Assembly (NCBI GenBank): GCA_021234155.1
Contig: JAJEKV010000056.1
Location: forward strand, 9,349,488-9,413,487
Source of the DNA: Isoetes taiwanensis
Taxonomy: Eukaryota > Streptophyta > Lycopodiopsida > Isoetales > Isoetaceae
Direction: 5' to 3'
Length of the DNA stretch: 64,000 nt
The position numbers and the translations under genes were made by a program. Below the pieces are notes generated by a model that saw nothing but the letters and a program-made list of their open reading frames with translations, had not been told where the DNA came from and did not search any database. This document shows positions 31,328-41,701 of the stretch, piece after piece. Numbering within the stretch: position 1 is the first letter of the stretch; each line of letters starts with the position of its first letter.

Positions 31328-31981
31328 ATGGCCCGAACAAAACAGACTGCCAGGAAAGCCCGTCCAGGCGAAACCCCCAGCGCCAGCGACGCCAATCTCA
31401 TTCAGCAGATGCTTCGGGAGAGGCTCGTCGCGAGGGGAGGTCGACTATCTTCGAGCGAGGAGAGCATCGCAGAGGAGCAGAACGAGGAGATAGGCCAGCA
31501 GACCGACCGGGAAGAAGATGTGCACTCGGATGCAGGGACAGAGCTGCTCGACGAAGAAGAGGAAGAGGAGGCAGCAAACCGAGAAAGGAGAACCAAGGCT
31601 CGAGAGGAGCACAGGATGCCAACTCCAGAGCCGACCATTGAAGAGCAACTCGAAGCCTGGATCCGTGAGAAAGAGGCCGAGGAGCGAGAGGAACAGCGGG
31701 AGCCAAGGCTCGAGCCAAGTGAAGAGGAGGACCTTGCGGCCTGGATTGCAAAACATGAGGCGAAACAACGGCGCCGGGAAAGCAGGAAGAGGAAAAGGGA
31801 AGAGGAGGAGGCGAAAGCAGCAGAGGAACTCAAGCAGAAGAAAGGGAAATTTGTGGGGAGCCCAAGGAAACTCAAGGAGGTCCCACAAGTAAAGAAGCCC
31901 AACCCCAAGTTTATGGAGCAATGGGACGGCAAGGTCATCTCCGAAGAAATCGGCTCAGGCATGTCGATTTGTGTAGACTAA
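31328..31981 (+). CDS. H3-tail fusion protein (H3-like N-terminus joined to Pol C-terminus)
   Basis: An intact 217-codon frame. Residues 1-10 are MARTKQTARK, identical to the histone H3 tail including Lys4 and Lys9; canonical Ser10 is replaced by Ala. Then comes a charged region (NLIQQMLRERL, acidic LLDEEEEEEAA, EEQLEAWIREKEAEEREEQ, basic RRRESRKRKREEE, KLKEVPQVKKPNPK), predicted largely helical or coiled. From residue ~195 the frame switches without a break into the last 23 residues of Pol ([15 protein letters not shown]), downstream of the chromodomain core. The histone fold is missing. The ATG is chosen because it begins the H3 motif and matches the other copies; the frame is also open upstream. 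The basic cluster could act as a nuclear signal. Confidence 0.85.
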   Translation: MARTKQTARKARPGETPSASDANLIQQMLRERLVARGGRLSSSEESIAEEQNEEIGQQTDREEDVHSDAGTELLDEEEEEEAANRERRTKAREEHRMPTPEPTIEEQLEAWIREKEAEEREEQREPRLEPSEEEDLAAWIAKHEAKQRRRESRKRKREEEEAKAAEELKQKKGKFVGSPRKLKEVPQVKKPNPKFMEQWDGKVISEEIGSGMSICVD

Positions 31982-32810
31982 TAGCTTGCCTAGTTAAGTA
32001 TAATCTACGCATGCAACCTATGAGGTAAGGGTTGCATGCGTTGTTACCGATGATGAGATTACTACGGTGATCTCTAGGACGTGGTGTAGTGCCAATGTAG
32101 GCATGACCGCGGTACCGCTTGGAAAGTCTACTTCTGTCCCACGGGAGTAGACGACCTCGAGAGATAAGAGGTCATTCAAGAAATGCATTGATAGGGAAAG
32201 CATCTCTAGCCAACGCCTACGGGGAGGACTCTATCCTTCACGCTCCATATACGAGAAGGACTCTATCCTCCACGTTTGGCCACTAAAGGTGTAGGCATGA
32301 GCGCCATATAGGCATGATAGGGTGCTGTCTCCTCGGCCACGATGGAAGAAACATCATCTTCCTACGCCGGGAGATTAGCCATGCATTCATGTAGATAGGT
32401 GGGGTGGTTCCCTTATAACCAAATTTATAAATAATTAAAAATGGTACTAACGTAGTGTGACCTGCAGGCCAATAGAGCGCTCCGGAGGGCCAGGAGGTCG
32501 AACTACGAAGACTTGCAACACAATTTTGTTCTAATGTGTTGCAAGGAGTAAAGAGTACCTCGAAGAATAATTGTATATATAATGATAAACCAAAACATTA
32601 CGAGTTATTGCTGTAACGACATAAGTGATAACTAGTGGATTGAATAATAGTATAATAATGTTCTAAAAATATTACCTTGAGGTAATCCTATTAAAAGTAT
32701 AACTATAATAATAAGTATGTCGTATGCATGACGTTGATTGCAGGTTAAAAAGATTCCAAGGTGGGGAGACCCACGATGCTGCGGACAGCATCAATTCAAG
32801 GGGGGGAGAA
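31982..32810 (+). other. 3' non-coding region and polypurine tract of the deleted copy
   Basis: Near-identical to 27,774-28,607, including the stem-loop (about 32,008) and the G-rich tract ending at 32,810. A short difference at about 32,600-32,620 (TTGCTGTAACG) is again at a CTG-type site. Confidence 0.75.
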
Positions 32811-34283
32811 TGTGACGTTCCAGTACGATATACGGTCCCAAGACGTATACCGTACTGCACTGTCATGCGTACACGCCGTCCAATCGACGTGTACGCCGAC
32901 GTGTACCCAAGCAAGGACGCCCTAGGGGGCAACTTGCAATGGTGCGCACACTTAGCAATGCGCGCACTTTTAAACCTTTAACCCATTAAAGGAAGACCAA
33001 GGGTCATGGAAACCCTAAACCTAACTGATAGCCTACATAAGGCACCAAACCCTAACATTCCCTTTTTCGCCCACAGACCTCCCGAGCTCCGATTCGCGCG
33101 CCTGAGGAGTCAATTCCAACTCCCACGATCTGCCCATGCGCCCCAGCTTGTCGGATCATCCCTCCGACCGCATCCCGAAGCAGAACAGAGACATGGACGC
33201 CTTCGGATCAAGAGGAGTGAACCAGGGATCAGGTATTTGGTCGATTGAATAGCCTAAACCTTATTCCAGCCTTCGAACCAGTAGGTTTAGCCTATTAAAT
33301 CGCCCTTAGTAGCCAAGCAGATCCTGAGATTGACTCTAACTAAAGAACCTAACTCTATGTATTAGATTAGTTCTTATTACTTATGTTCATATGATGGACG
33401 GATGTATTCTGTGGACTCATTTTATTGGGAAGGGGGGTAGAGACTTAAAGCTTAGTAGATGATGCTCCTAGCTAGTCCCTCTTAGTGCATTACTAGAATT
33501 CGGCCTGTGTACAGGAGCCCACCTGGTTGTGGGTGAAGGGGGCGACCGGCTTAGAATGAGGTTCGTGTGTTCGACCCTTGACCGATCCCCCCGGTGTGTA
33601 AGGCCTACGGGGGATCGTGAGTGACTAGGTCTAATGGCTTGCCACTGAGTGTGGGTAAGGCATGGGCTCGACACCCGTGGGGTGGAGTTCACCTTCCAGT
33701 GGGTTAAGTCGAATAAGGGCAGTGGCCCTCTAGTCACCTTGGGTCAGCATGTAGATCTCTGGAGGGAGTGATCCCTACCTGCCCCATCGGGACTGGGGAG
33801 ATGCAACCCAGGAATAGCCCCTTTGGCTATGCACCTGGCGGGCTACAGTCAGGTCCCAACACTTTTCAACCTACTCTGCAAAGTGTGCACAGGAGGGGCG
33901 GATGGAGTGGACAACCCTAAGCCATGTTCTTATGCCAGCCCAATCCATTGTCTGGAGACCCAAGCTTGTCAGTCATCCCCCTGGAGTTTGAACCTTGGGT
34001 AGGACTTCCTTGTATTGTGCTGATCTTTGTCTATGCAGATGTTGATGTGCCACCCTTCGAGGTGGATATATGATGTTATGTTACTGACGTTTATGTTTAC
34101 GCTTCCGCAGCTAGGTAGGCCCTGAGGGAGACGGGGTAAAATGACCCCTTCACTCTTCCCACTGTGGACTCTAGGCGGTCACAGTGGTATGTGGAGGGCC
34201 CTGTATCAGTGTGGAGCTGGTGCGGGGGACGAACTCCTGTTTGTATATGGTGCAGGCATCGTATACGAGTAGGGGACATCACA
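32811..34283 (+). repeat. Gypsy LTR3, without the foldback insert
   Basis: 1,473 bp, TGTGACGTTCC ... GGGGACATCACA. It lacks the ~549 bp foldback element (empty site at about 33,811) and has a ~23 bp deletion at about 33,951. It is followed directly by AGGAC and the resumed LINE. Confidence 0.92.
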
Positions 34284-36632
34284 AGGACACAAAGGCGCGG
34301 TACCTTGCAAGGCATCAGGGGGAGATGTTCGGCCTGCTGGACACTCATCCTCGAACCTTTTGGCGCAGAGTGCTTCGAAGGCCAGCCCGACCCTCTGAGG
34401 GGGACATCACACCCAGTAGTGGGAGCGGTACTTGCGGCGACTCTATGACCCACCGAGGGGCCGCGTCACGCCCATACCCCCATAGGATGGCCCCCCATTG
34501 GTTCTCGCGGAGGAGGATGTTGTGGACGGCCTGCAATGGCTGGCTAATGGGAAGGCAGCTGACCTCGATGGTATGCAGGCGAAATGGGGCGGGGCGGCCG
34601 GTGCCGATCCTCACTACCCCTGTTCCTTGAGCATTGCGGGGAAGGTTTTCCCCAACAATGGACCACAAGCGGGGTTGTTCCCATTCACAAAGGCGGGCGA
34701 CCCACTTAATCCGACCAATGCATGGACGATCATGGTCGGGTTCGGTATTTTGCGAACTGTTATCGGCATTCTCGGCAGCTGATTGACCCCCGGGCGGCGC
34801 GAGATGTGCGAGCCACGACACAAGCGGGCTTTAGACCCCGCCACTCAACGATTGACCATATCTTTACTGCGGGCGATTGAAGACGGCCCGAAACCATCGG
34901 CGGGACTTGTATTGCTGCTTTGTGGACGCGAAGGCTTTTGATGTCGGCCCGGGGGAAAAGCTATGGGCTAGCTGCGTCAAATGGGGGCTGTCGCTGCCGT
35001 GCGTAATGCCATATCAGGCTGTATGAGAGTTGTTTTGGCAGGGGCACCGACGGGCCAAGCATTCACCCGGTAGTATCGGGTCGGGCAGGCTGCCCCCTCT
35101 CACCAACACTTTTGGCCTCTACATTGACCCGGTTAGAGCCCCGGGCTTACTCGAGCATGGAGGGGGAGGGGGGGATGGCATACGGCTTTTGCACCGGGTC
35201 ATCCGCCGGCTCATCTATGCGGACGATGTTGACCTTCGGCCCACACCCGGAAGCTATGCGATCTCATCCGGATGCCCTAGACACATTCTCCGCCAGCTCT
35301 GGACATGCGCGTGAAATCGCCAAGACCGGGGTGGTTCTCATATCCTCTTCCGCCACCCCACCTCCTGCACTCACATATCGGGGACATCCTGTGGAGGTCA
35401 CGCCCACCTACAAGTACCTAGGGGTGGAGTTCCCCTCCTCGCTCTGTTGGGAGGCGTCTATCCGCTTGCGGGTGACACCAGGCTGGAAAGCGCTTTATGC
35501 CATGAGAACAACGGGATCCACCGTGCAGAGCTCTATGATTGGGGCCATCGGTCACATCTGTTTTGGGCATTGGTCGAACTTTGCCCTTTTGTATGCGGGT
35601 CGAGGTTTGGGGCCCGGTCGTCTCTTTGGCGACACTGGAATGACTTGGAGCAGGTGCAGAAGGCATTTTGGGCACGGGCACTTGGGGTGAAGCCTTCAGC
35701 CCCCTATCGATTGCTGCAGAAGCTGGATTCTTGCCGCCCGGGCAGCCCTTGATAGGCACATCTTCTATTTTGTAAAGTGGTTAATATGGGTGATGCTCGG
35801 CTTACGCCTGTGGCAATGGGCCCATAGAATTTCAGGCCCTGTTGGAGGGGTAAGAGAGATCGGTGGTTCGCCGGATGGAACGATGGGGGAGCCTGCGGAT
35901 CGTCGCGGTGGACCTGAGGCCAATAGTGGCGGCTGCGGGAGTACTGGGACGCTTGCTTCCTTGGCAAGCTCGGGATCCCGGCTCTAGAGCAGGTCAAAGG
36001 CGCCCATTACAAGGAGCACATCAACCCGCGTTGGCACGGGGCCAGCAGGCTCTACTGCGTTCCCTACCGCCCCGAAAAGCGGGACTCATTGCCTCCATTC
36101 GCCTGGTACCCACCATCTTCGCGATCGAGGCAGGCGGGTGGATTGGGGAGCCCAGCCGAAACGTGCTCTGTCGTCTTTGTCGAGCCGACGGTGCCATTGA
36201 GGATGAGTCTCACACTTTCCGAGTTGCCCGGATTCGGTCGGATCCGGACGACATCGTTCCCTTAGTGCGGCGGACTTGCCCCTACATTTGCCGATGAACA
36301 CACCGTCGGTATATGTGCTCGGGGTTGTACATTCGGGGAGGTCTTGGATCTGCGAGCCCACCTTTGCCCCCGCCTGGCTGCCCGTTGATCAGGCACTACG
36401 GGTACGGTACATGAGTGTATATATTTGTGTGTTTTTGCATTTCGTATATTGGAACAGTTTGTCAGCAGGCTGATTGCTGTCACGGTTTTTCCCTCGAAAA
36501 CCCTTCGGGGCGGGGGTTTTTTAATCCGGGCAGTAATCCGCTTGCTGCGCTTTTGTATTGGGTCCCATAGACCGATTGGTCTCCGTGGACGATAAAAATA
36601 CCTTCCTTCCTTCCTTCCTTCCTTCCTTTTAG
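34284..36632 (+). pseudogene. LINE, 3' part: reverse transcriptase and C-terminal zinc finger
   Basis: Resumes the LINE at KDTKARYLARHQ (34,284), continuous with the reading lost at 16,655. In broken frames: FGLLDTHPRTFWRRVLRRP, FRPRHSTI, DLYCCFVD, catalytic LIYADDVDL (about 35,210-35,234), TYKYLGVEF, and a C-terminal CRLCRADGAIEDESHTF zinc finger (about 36,165-36,220). The 3' UTR shares CCCTCGAAAACCCTTC and GACGATAAAAA with LINE2 and ends in a (CTTC)n tail at 36,600-36,630 instead of poly(A). Many frameshifts; inactive. Confidence 0.85.
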
Positions 36633-37920
36633 ATATAGACTCTTGAGTATTTTCCTTTTTATTATATAGAGTTCAACCAGCATAGCTCTAGTTAAACATG
36701 TTGCTTGTTCAATAGTGCATTGGAAAACCTATGTATTGTTTTGGCAATCTACCCAAAAAAATGCATGGCCCTCTGTTAAGCTAAAAACCTTTCATCTTGG
36801 ATTTGGCTGACTATTGTGGTCGATTTAGGAATGCCATAGACTCGACATCTTTTATAGAATCTATTCTTCTGCTCATGACATTTTTTTATTTCCCAAGCTA
36901 AAATATTGAAGGCCAATTGAGCCATACCAAAGGGACATATTTGGGTCCAATCTCCAAGTTGGTTCTTATCGTTAGACTTCTCTCATTATGTAAGTCCATT
37001 TTCTCGTACTTGCATCATAAGATGAAGCATGTAACTTTATATTTTAAATAATAGATTTTAATATCTTGCATCTTCATGAACTAGTCGGTGGCATTAGTTC
37101 TATTCATTTTTTTCTTCTTAAATTCAATTGTAGTTACTTTAATGTATTGCTACTCTTAGCAACATTGCTCTTATAACTGCCATCTCCTAAGCTCTCTCTA
37201 GTGCTTTTCAATTCTCCTGCTCTAGTACCATAATAGGATTTGCAGAAGCAGAAAAAGAACAACCTACTCATACGTGTAACATTGTGAATTTAAAAAAGTG
37301 GGATAACAATTGTACGTAATTATGAAAGAGTATAGTAAAAAAGATATTAGATGAGCATCCCAAACATACTATATGGTTGAACTTATGTCTAGTTGTCTTT
37401 TAGGGCTTGTTCTTTTGTATCATTAGCATGACGTCAATCTGCAATAAAAAAATTGACCCTTTTTCACTTTTCACGCAAATAATAGAACATGACGTTAGAG
37501 TATAAACAAACATTACCATAAATAACTAGAGTGGCAATCACATGAAATGTACTTCTCCCTATTACTTTGGCATGAAATCCTCCATACATATTTTACTTTT
37601 TGGCAAACTCTAGGTTAAAGAAGATTTCTTCGATTAGATATTGAAATTTTTCGATTGAATTAGTGCATAGCAAGAATTAAGGAGATAACATTCTCAATGT
37701 TTGTGTTTACCGTATTTTATTGTGGAAAGCAAGATTGTCTTCATTTCGTGATCATCAGGATGATGTTCTTGCTGAAGAATAGACAAAGGTTCCAACCAAA
37801 CCCTATAGAATGTAGAATTAGTGTAAATGACCATGACCACATGGAATCCACATTGGCCCGATCCTAGATTGTCTTTGTGATGAAGAAATCCACAAATGTC
37901 GTTCCGAATGTCCATTCTAT
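36633..37920. other. AT-rich stretch without recognised features
   Basis: No credible gene or element ends. Short frames (for example minus strand 37,694-37,930) show no recognisable content. Confidence 0.5.
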
Positions 37921-38366
37921 GTAATGTCAAGGTAAGGGGGCTTGCGTTTCAGCAACAGATCATTCTTATTCAAAATGGCAAATGCCTCCAAAAACCTATA
38001 GAATCTAGTAAAGCTTACCTTGACATCGTGAACGGAAAGGGGGAAGGCATTCTTGCCAGACCCCTTGATCTGTATAATCTGCCACAGCACGTCAAGGTAA
38101 GTCGGTGTGGGTTCTGACACTTTCTTCGATCATTCCAATACAGAATAGCAACTGGCCGTCAAAAACTTGTAGAATCTAGTCGTGAAGCTTACCTTGACGT
38201 ACTGCAATGGAAAGGGGTCAGGCATTCTTGCCAGCCCCTTGACTTGCAGAATATAGGTTGCAGGTCAGGAGCTGGCAAGAATGTGTCTCAGCGCTCTCAG
38301 ATTCTGCAGGTCAGGGGGCTGGCAAGAATCTCTTCCCTCTTTCCATTCCACATCACGTCATATATG
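37921..38366. repeat. Cluster of direct and inverted ~60-125 bp repeats
   Basis: Two direct copies (about 37,966-38,090 and 38,134-38,260) share TAGAATCTAGT, AAGCTTACCTTGAC, GGAAAGGGG and GGCATTCTTGCCAG. A third, inverted copy of the second half lies at about 38,301-38,362 (ATTCTGCAGGTCAGGGGGCTGGCAAGAAT ... CATCACGTCA), giving a potential ~60 bp stem with the second copy. CAAGGTAAG and its complement CTTACCTTG recur. No coding frame explains it. Confidence 0.75.
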
Positions 38367-38459
38367 TTCGCAAGGGATTCTTGCAGGCAGATTAGCCATT
38401 TTGGCATTCTCGAAATGAACTGGCAAACCATTCTTTAAAAATTTATATCTTATTTCTAT

Positions 38460-39860
38460 TTTCGTATTTGACCTGCTACAAACGGTAGCTGCTGGTCTCA
38501 CCATTCCTCCATACTGCACAGGTTGCTAGGCAGTTAGGCACATGTTAGTTCTACCCTGAACTCCATGACGACTTTTAGCACCCTTATAGGGATTTTGAAG
38601 CTATTTTCTGCATCTTGCCCCAAATCGGTTGGTTCCACTATTAATATGGTCGCAATGGGCAGGGCTAGCTAATCCAGTAGCACCTACCCAAAAATCATTT
38701 GGAGTGCCCTTAAATTGAGACATGCACCATCACTGTAATAATCAGGGACAACATACTATCACATATTACAGGCACAGATTACAAGGCGTAATACCCTGTG
38801 TAGTATCATGTGCCAGTTGTTCCTGCTTTTTGCCTCTATGTTTGAATCTGTTGAGACGGAGACTGTGCCTGTGACCTTTGATGATATTATCACTGATAAT
38901 ATGCTATCCCCACTTATTATGGAGGGAAAATCGCCCTCCACAGGCTATTCTGTGGGGTTCCGGCATTGAGCTTGCCAGGCCCTTAGGGTGCATCCCCATT
39001 AAGACTCGAAATTGATTTTCCTACTTTGCCACATCAGTAAATCAAAGGCGCCGAAAGTGCAGAGACAACTTGATTGAATGTTTAGGATAGAAGGGGAACG
39101 TCCCATCTTGAATAAAATACCACTCTCTTGTCTAAGGGGTCCAACTGATCAAGGACCCCGCATGGTGGGTGGTTATCTTTCTCTATCTAGAACCCCGTAT
39201 TCCTATAATAATAGGAGAGTAAGGGAAGAGAGGATTTCTTTTTTTTTTTTCTTCCTTCCTTCTCAGAGAACCATATATGATACTCTCGCATCATATCGCT
39301 CCACTGCATAGGTAGGAGAGGCTGGTACAGAAAAACCTTCTGTTACGTTTAAAATGATGAATTGAGATGGGGTGGACATCCGCTGATCTAGTCTTGTTGG
39401 ATGGAATTCTCTCTTCGAACCTTATGCAATGGTTTGCCATCATGGGCTCTCTATCTATGGATTAAACTATTCTTAATTACTGTAAGCGTTCCGTCATGAA
39501 TGTCCCTGCATGAATCCGCCCGCCTACTAGACTAACCAAATGTACCTATTGGGATTTGTCTTGATTGGCGCGCTATTTCTCATTGAGTGGATGTGGTAGC
39601 GGGCAGCCCAACAAAGAAGGTAAGGTTGTTTCCATGGTCATTGCTAATTTTAGCCTCAAAATCGGTTTCCTGCTGCTCCTAAAGGCTATCCTCTCTCGCA
39701 CTAACTGGCTGGTAAAAGGACTTTATATCCTGCCTGAAGAGTCCTTTGCATTGTATTGTGTCATTTAGCGGATAAGATGGTTGCGCTTCTGCGAGATCCT
39801 CTCAACTCCACATTATAGTTGGTTGGAATCCCGATGCACTAACCACTACGAATGCGATCT
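38460..39860. other. Mixed-composition stretch, possibly organelle-derived in part
   Basis: More GC-rich than its flanks, without intact genes. Its right end joins the mitochondrial-type LSU rRNA piece, and its texture (for example 39,060-39,320) would suit plant mitochondrial intergenic DNA. I could not match it to a specific mitochondrial gene, so the extent of the transfer is unknown. Confidence 0.35.
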
Positions 39861-39864
39861 GCCT

Positions 39865-40027
39865 GTTACTCATGTCAGCATTCCCACTTCTGTGATCTTC
39901 AATTGTTGTTACCAACTGCGTTCGGTGATTTACGGAGTGTTCCACTACTGACTCAAATAGTCTCTTCGCTTCAGTGGATCACTTAAGCTTCGATCGGTGC
40001 TATTAAGCTAGACCAGTGAGCTATTAT
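39865..40027 (-). rRNA. Fragment of mitochondrial-type large-subunit rRNA
   Basis: The minus strand matches the bacterial-type 23S region around E. coli positions 1080-1220: TAATAGCTCACTGGTCTAG, GCTTAAGTGATCCACTGAAG, AGAAGTGGGAATGCTGACAT and GAGTAAC. Plastid 23S differs clearly at the middle motif, so a mitochondrial source is preferred. At about 40,027 the match ends abruptly. This is a nuclear insertion, not a functional rRNA. Confidence 0.75.
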
Positions 40028-41240
40028 ACGAGATGCATCTTATCATTTTTTGCCAAAGCCTTAAATAAGAAGGCGATTTGCTACAAAAACAAAAGCTTGT
40101 TCACTACATGACAAAAGATTATTACTAAAAGACAAATCCAAGTTTGCATCTCCACAATTCGGAAGTCCTTTGCTACTTTCGAAGATTTTGAAGGAAACCC
40201 TGCCATCTCCGCAAAAACTAGTTTCGAAGAGGCAATTTTTTTAACTAGGATTGCCACATGATAAAGTCAGGTCGTGTAACGACATAGATGGGGAACACCC
40301 GTACCTCATGCAACAGCTTCTACCGTAAAAAACAGTTAAAAAGCATTCCGCCCTCTCCGCTAGCGCCAAGCCATGTGGCACGTTTTAATCCAAGAATGTA
40401 AGTAAAAAAAATTGTTCTGCGACAAACTGCAAGGCGGGCTGTTCCGGCGTTTCTACCAAGCATCCTCAGGATTTACCCATCATTCCGTCGATTTTACCAA
40501 GTATTCCAAGAATCTACCAAGTATTCTGGAATTTTTACTTGCCACAAAATGCTTCTTTATTGTCTTCCACGTTATAAGAAAGGCAATCTACATGCCTTTC
40601 CTGGCATGTTAACGCGTCACCATGTTTCCATGCCAGGATAGATTGCCTTTCATGTGTACAAAAGAAAAAAGATGCTACTGCATCAATGGGTTGCCTGTTA
40701 AAAGACCCATTGACGCTCTGCAACACACTATTGTGATTCCCATGTAAGTGATAAGAATCGATATTCTATATTTATTATATCTTTACAGCTTCTGAGTTGC
40801 TACCAAAGAACCACAAATTGTGAAAATCTGACCAGAATAGTGTTTTTGGAACATGTTGATAAAAGTGGGAATTGAATGTAATGAATATTGTAATGAACTT
40901 CCCAATTGCATATAAATGTGTAATTTCCTTAATTTTTTGTGATGTTGGCGTATCATATCGACTTTCTCTGTAAGCCATTTGACAATAAGATCCCTAGGGA
41001 TCAATCTAAAGGAATGACCACAAGATAAAAGTTTTATAGAGATGGCTGAAAAAGCATCGGGCATTCTCTTCAATGGAACAACAATGGTTCTAGAAAAAGT
41101 GGGAATTGTATGAGATCCATTATAATCAAATCGTTCTACTTTCTAGTTCTGGTGCTACATGTTAAGAGAATTATTACAATAAGGCAATCGAATTTGCTAG
41201 GCAATCTTTATTAACAATGCACTTGATTCTAAAAAACAAC
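40028..41240. other. Non-coding stretch with small inverted repeats
   Basis: No gene. GAAAGGCAATCTA...TCCTGGCATG at about 40,577-40,608 is inverted at 40,632-40,655, and TCAATGGGT/ACCCATTGA lies at about 40,683-40,713. Confidence 0.5.
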
Positions 41241-41671
41241 CAATCATAATCATATTGAATCATTGAATATACTCAAGTGAAACAATATTCATATTGACTC
41301 CGAAAAAAAACATTGTTCACATTAGAATTAAACACTGTAGCACATATATACCTCGATAGCCCAAGCAGCTTTCCGATTACCTCAAACCGTCTTCAGCTCT
41401 ACAACAATATCGGATTACCTCTAGATGTATACAAAGTTCGGCCAGATACTATTTTGTTTTGATAAGCTTGGATCCGGTGATTCGACCAAGTTCCCTTCTA
41501 TGCCACCGCTATCCAACATCGTAGCTTTCTTCCTTTGGACCTTGGACTAAAATAAGCCATATAACATTTCAATGACTTGACCAAGCCTTTCTAACCATGC
41601 AACTTTTTACTTAGCAATCAACTTGTTCCTTCTACAATATGGCATGACCAATTAACTGTACAATTGCTTCA
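41241..41671 (-). repeat. Probable 3' LTR of copia element 2 (left boundary unknown)
   Basis: On the minus strand RNase H is followed by a purine tract (TTAAGGAGGAA) and then TGAAGCAATTGTACAG, a plausible LTR start at 41,671. No second LTR is present in the window to fix the other end. Confidence 0.45.
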
Positions 41672-41701
41672 TTCCTCCTTAACGCAATATTGATTACCTG
41701 T

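Larger units (their letters stand above)
30651..34283 (+). mobile_element. Internally deleted gypsy copy sharing LTR2, ending in LTR3
   Basis: LTR2 is followed by a second leader with both palindromes, the TATA box, the start of the H3-like gene, then an abrupt jump to the end of pol, the 3' non-coding region, polypurine tract and LTR3. The deletion joins the equivalent of 19,966 to 27,702, removing ~7.7 kb (H3 fold, second accessory gene, gag, most of pol). LTR3 lacks the foldback element, so this part derives from another element joined by recombination through an LTR. Confidence 0.9.

Noticed and set aside
31402-31962. Minus-strand frame of 186 codons rich in Ser and Leu
   Set aside because: Antisense shadow of the charged linker in the H3-tail fusion gene.
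37921-38366. CRISPR-like array
   Set aside because: Repeat units are imperfect, of uneven spacing and partly inverted, and the setting is a plant nuclear genome.
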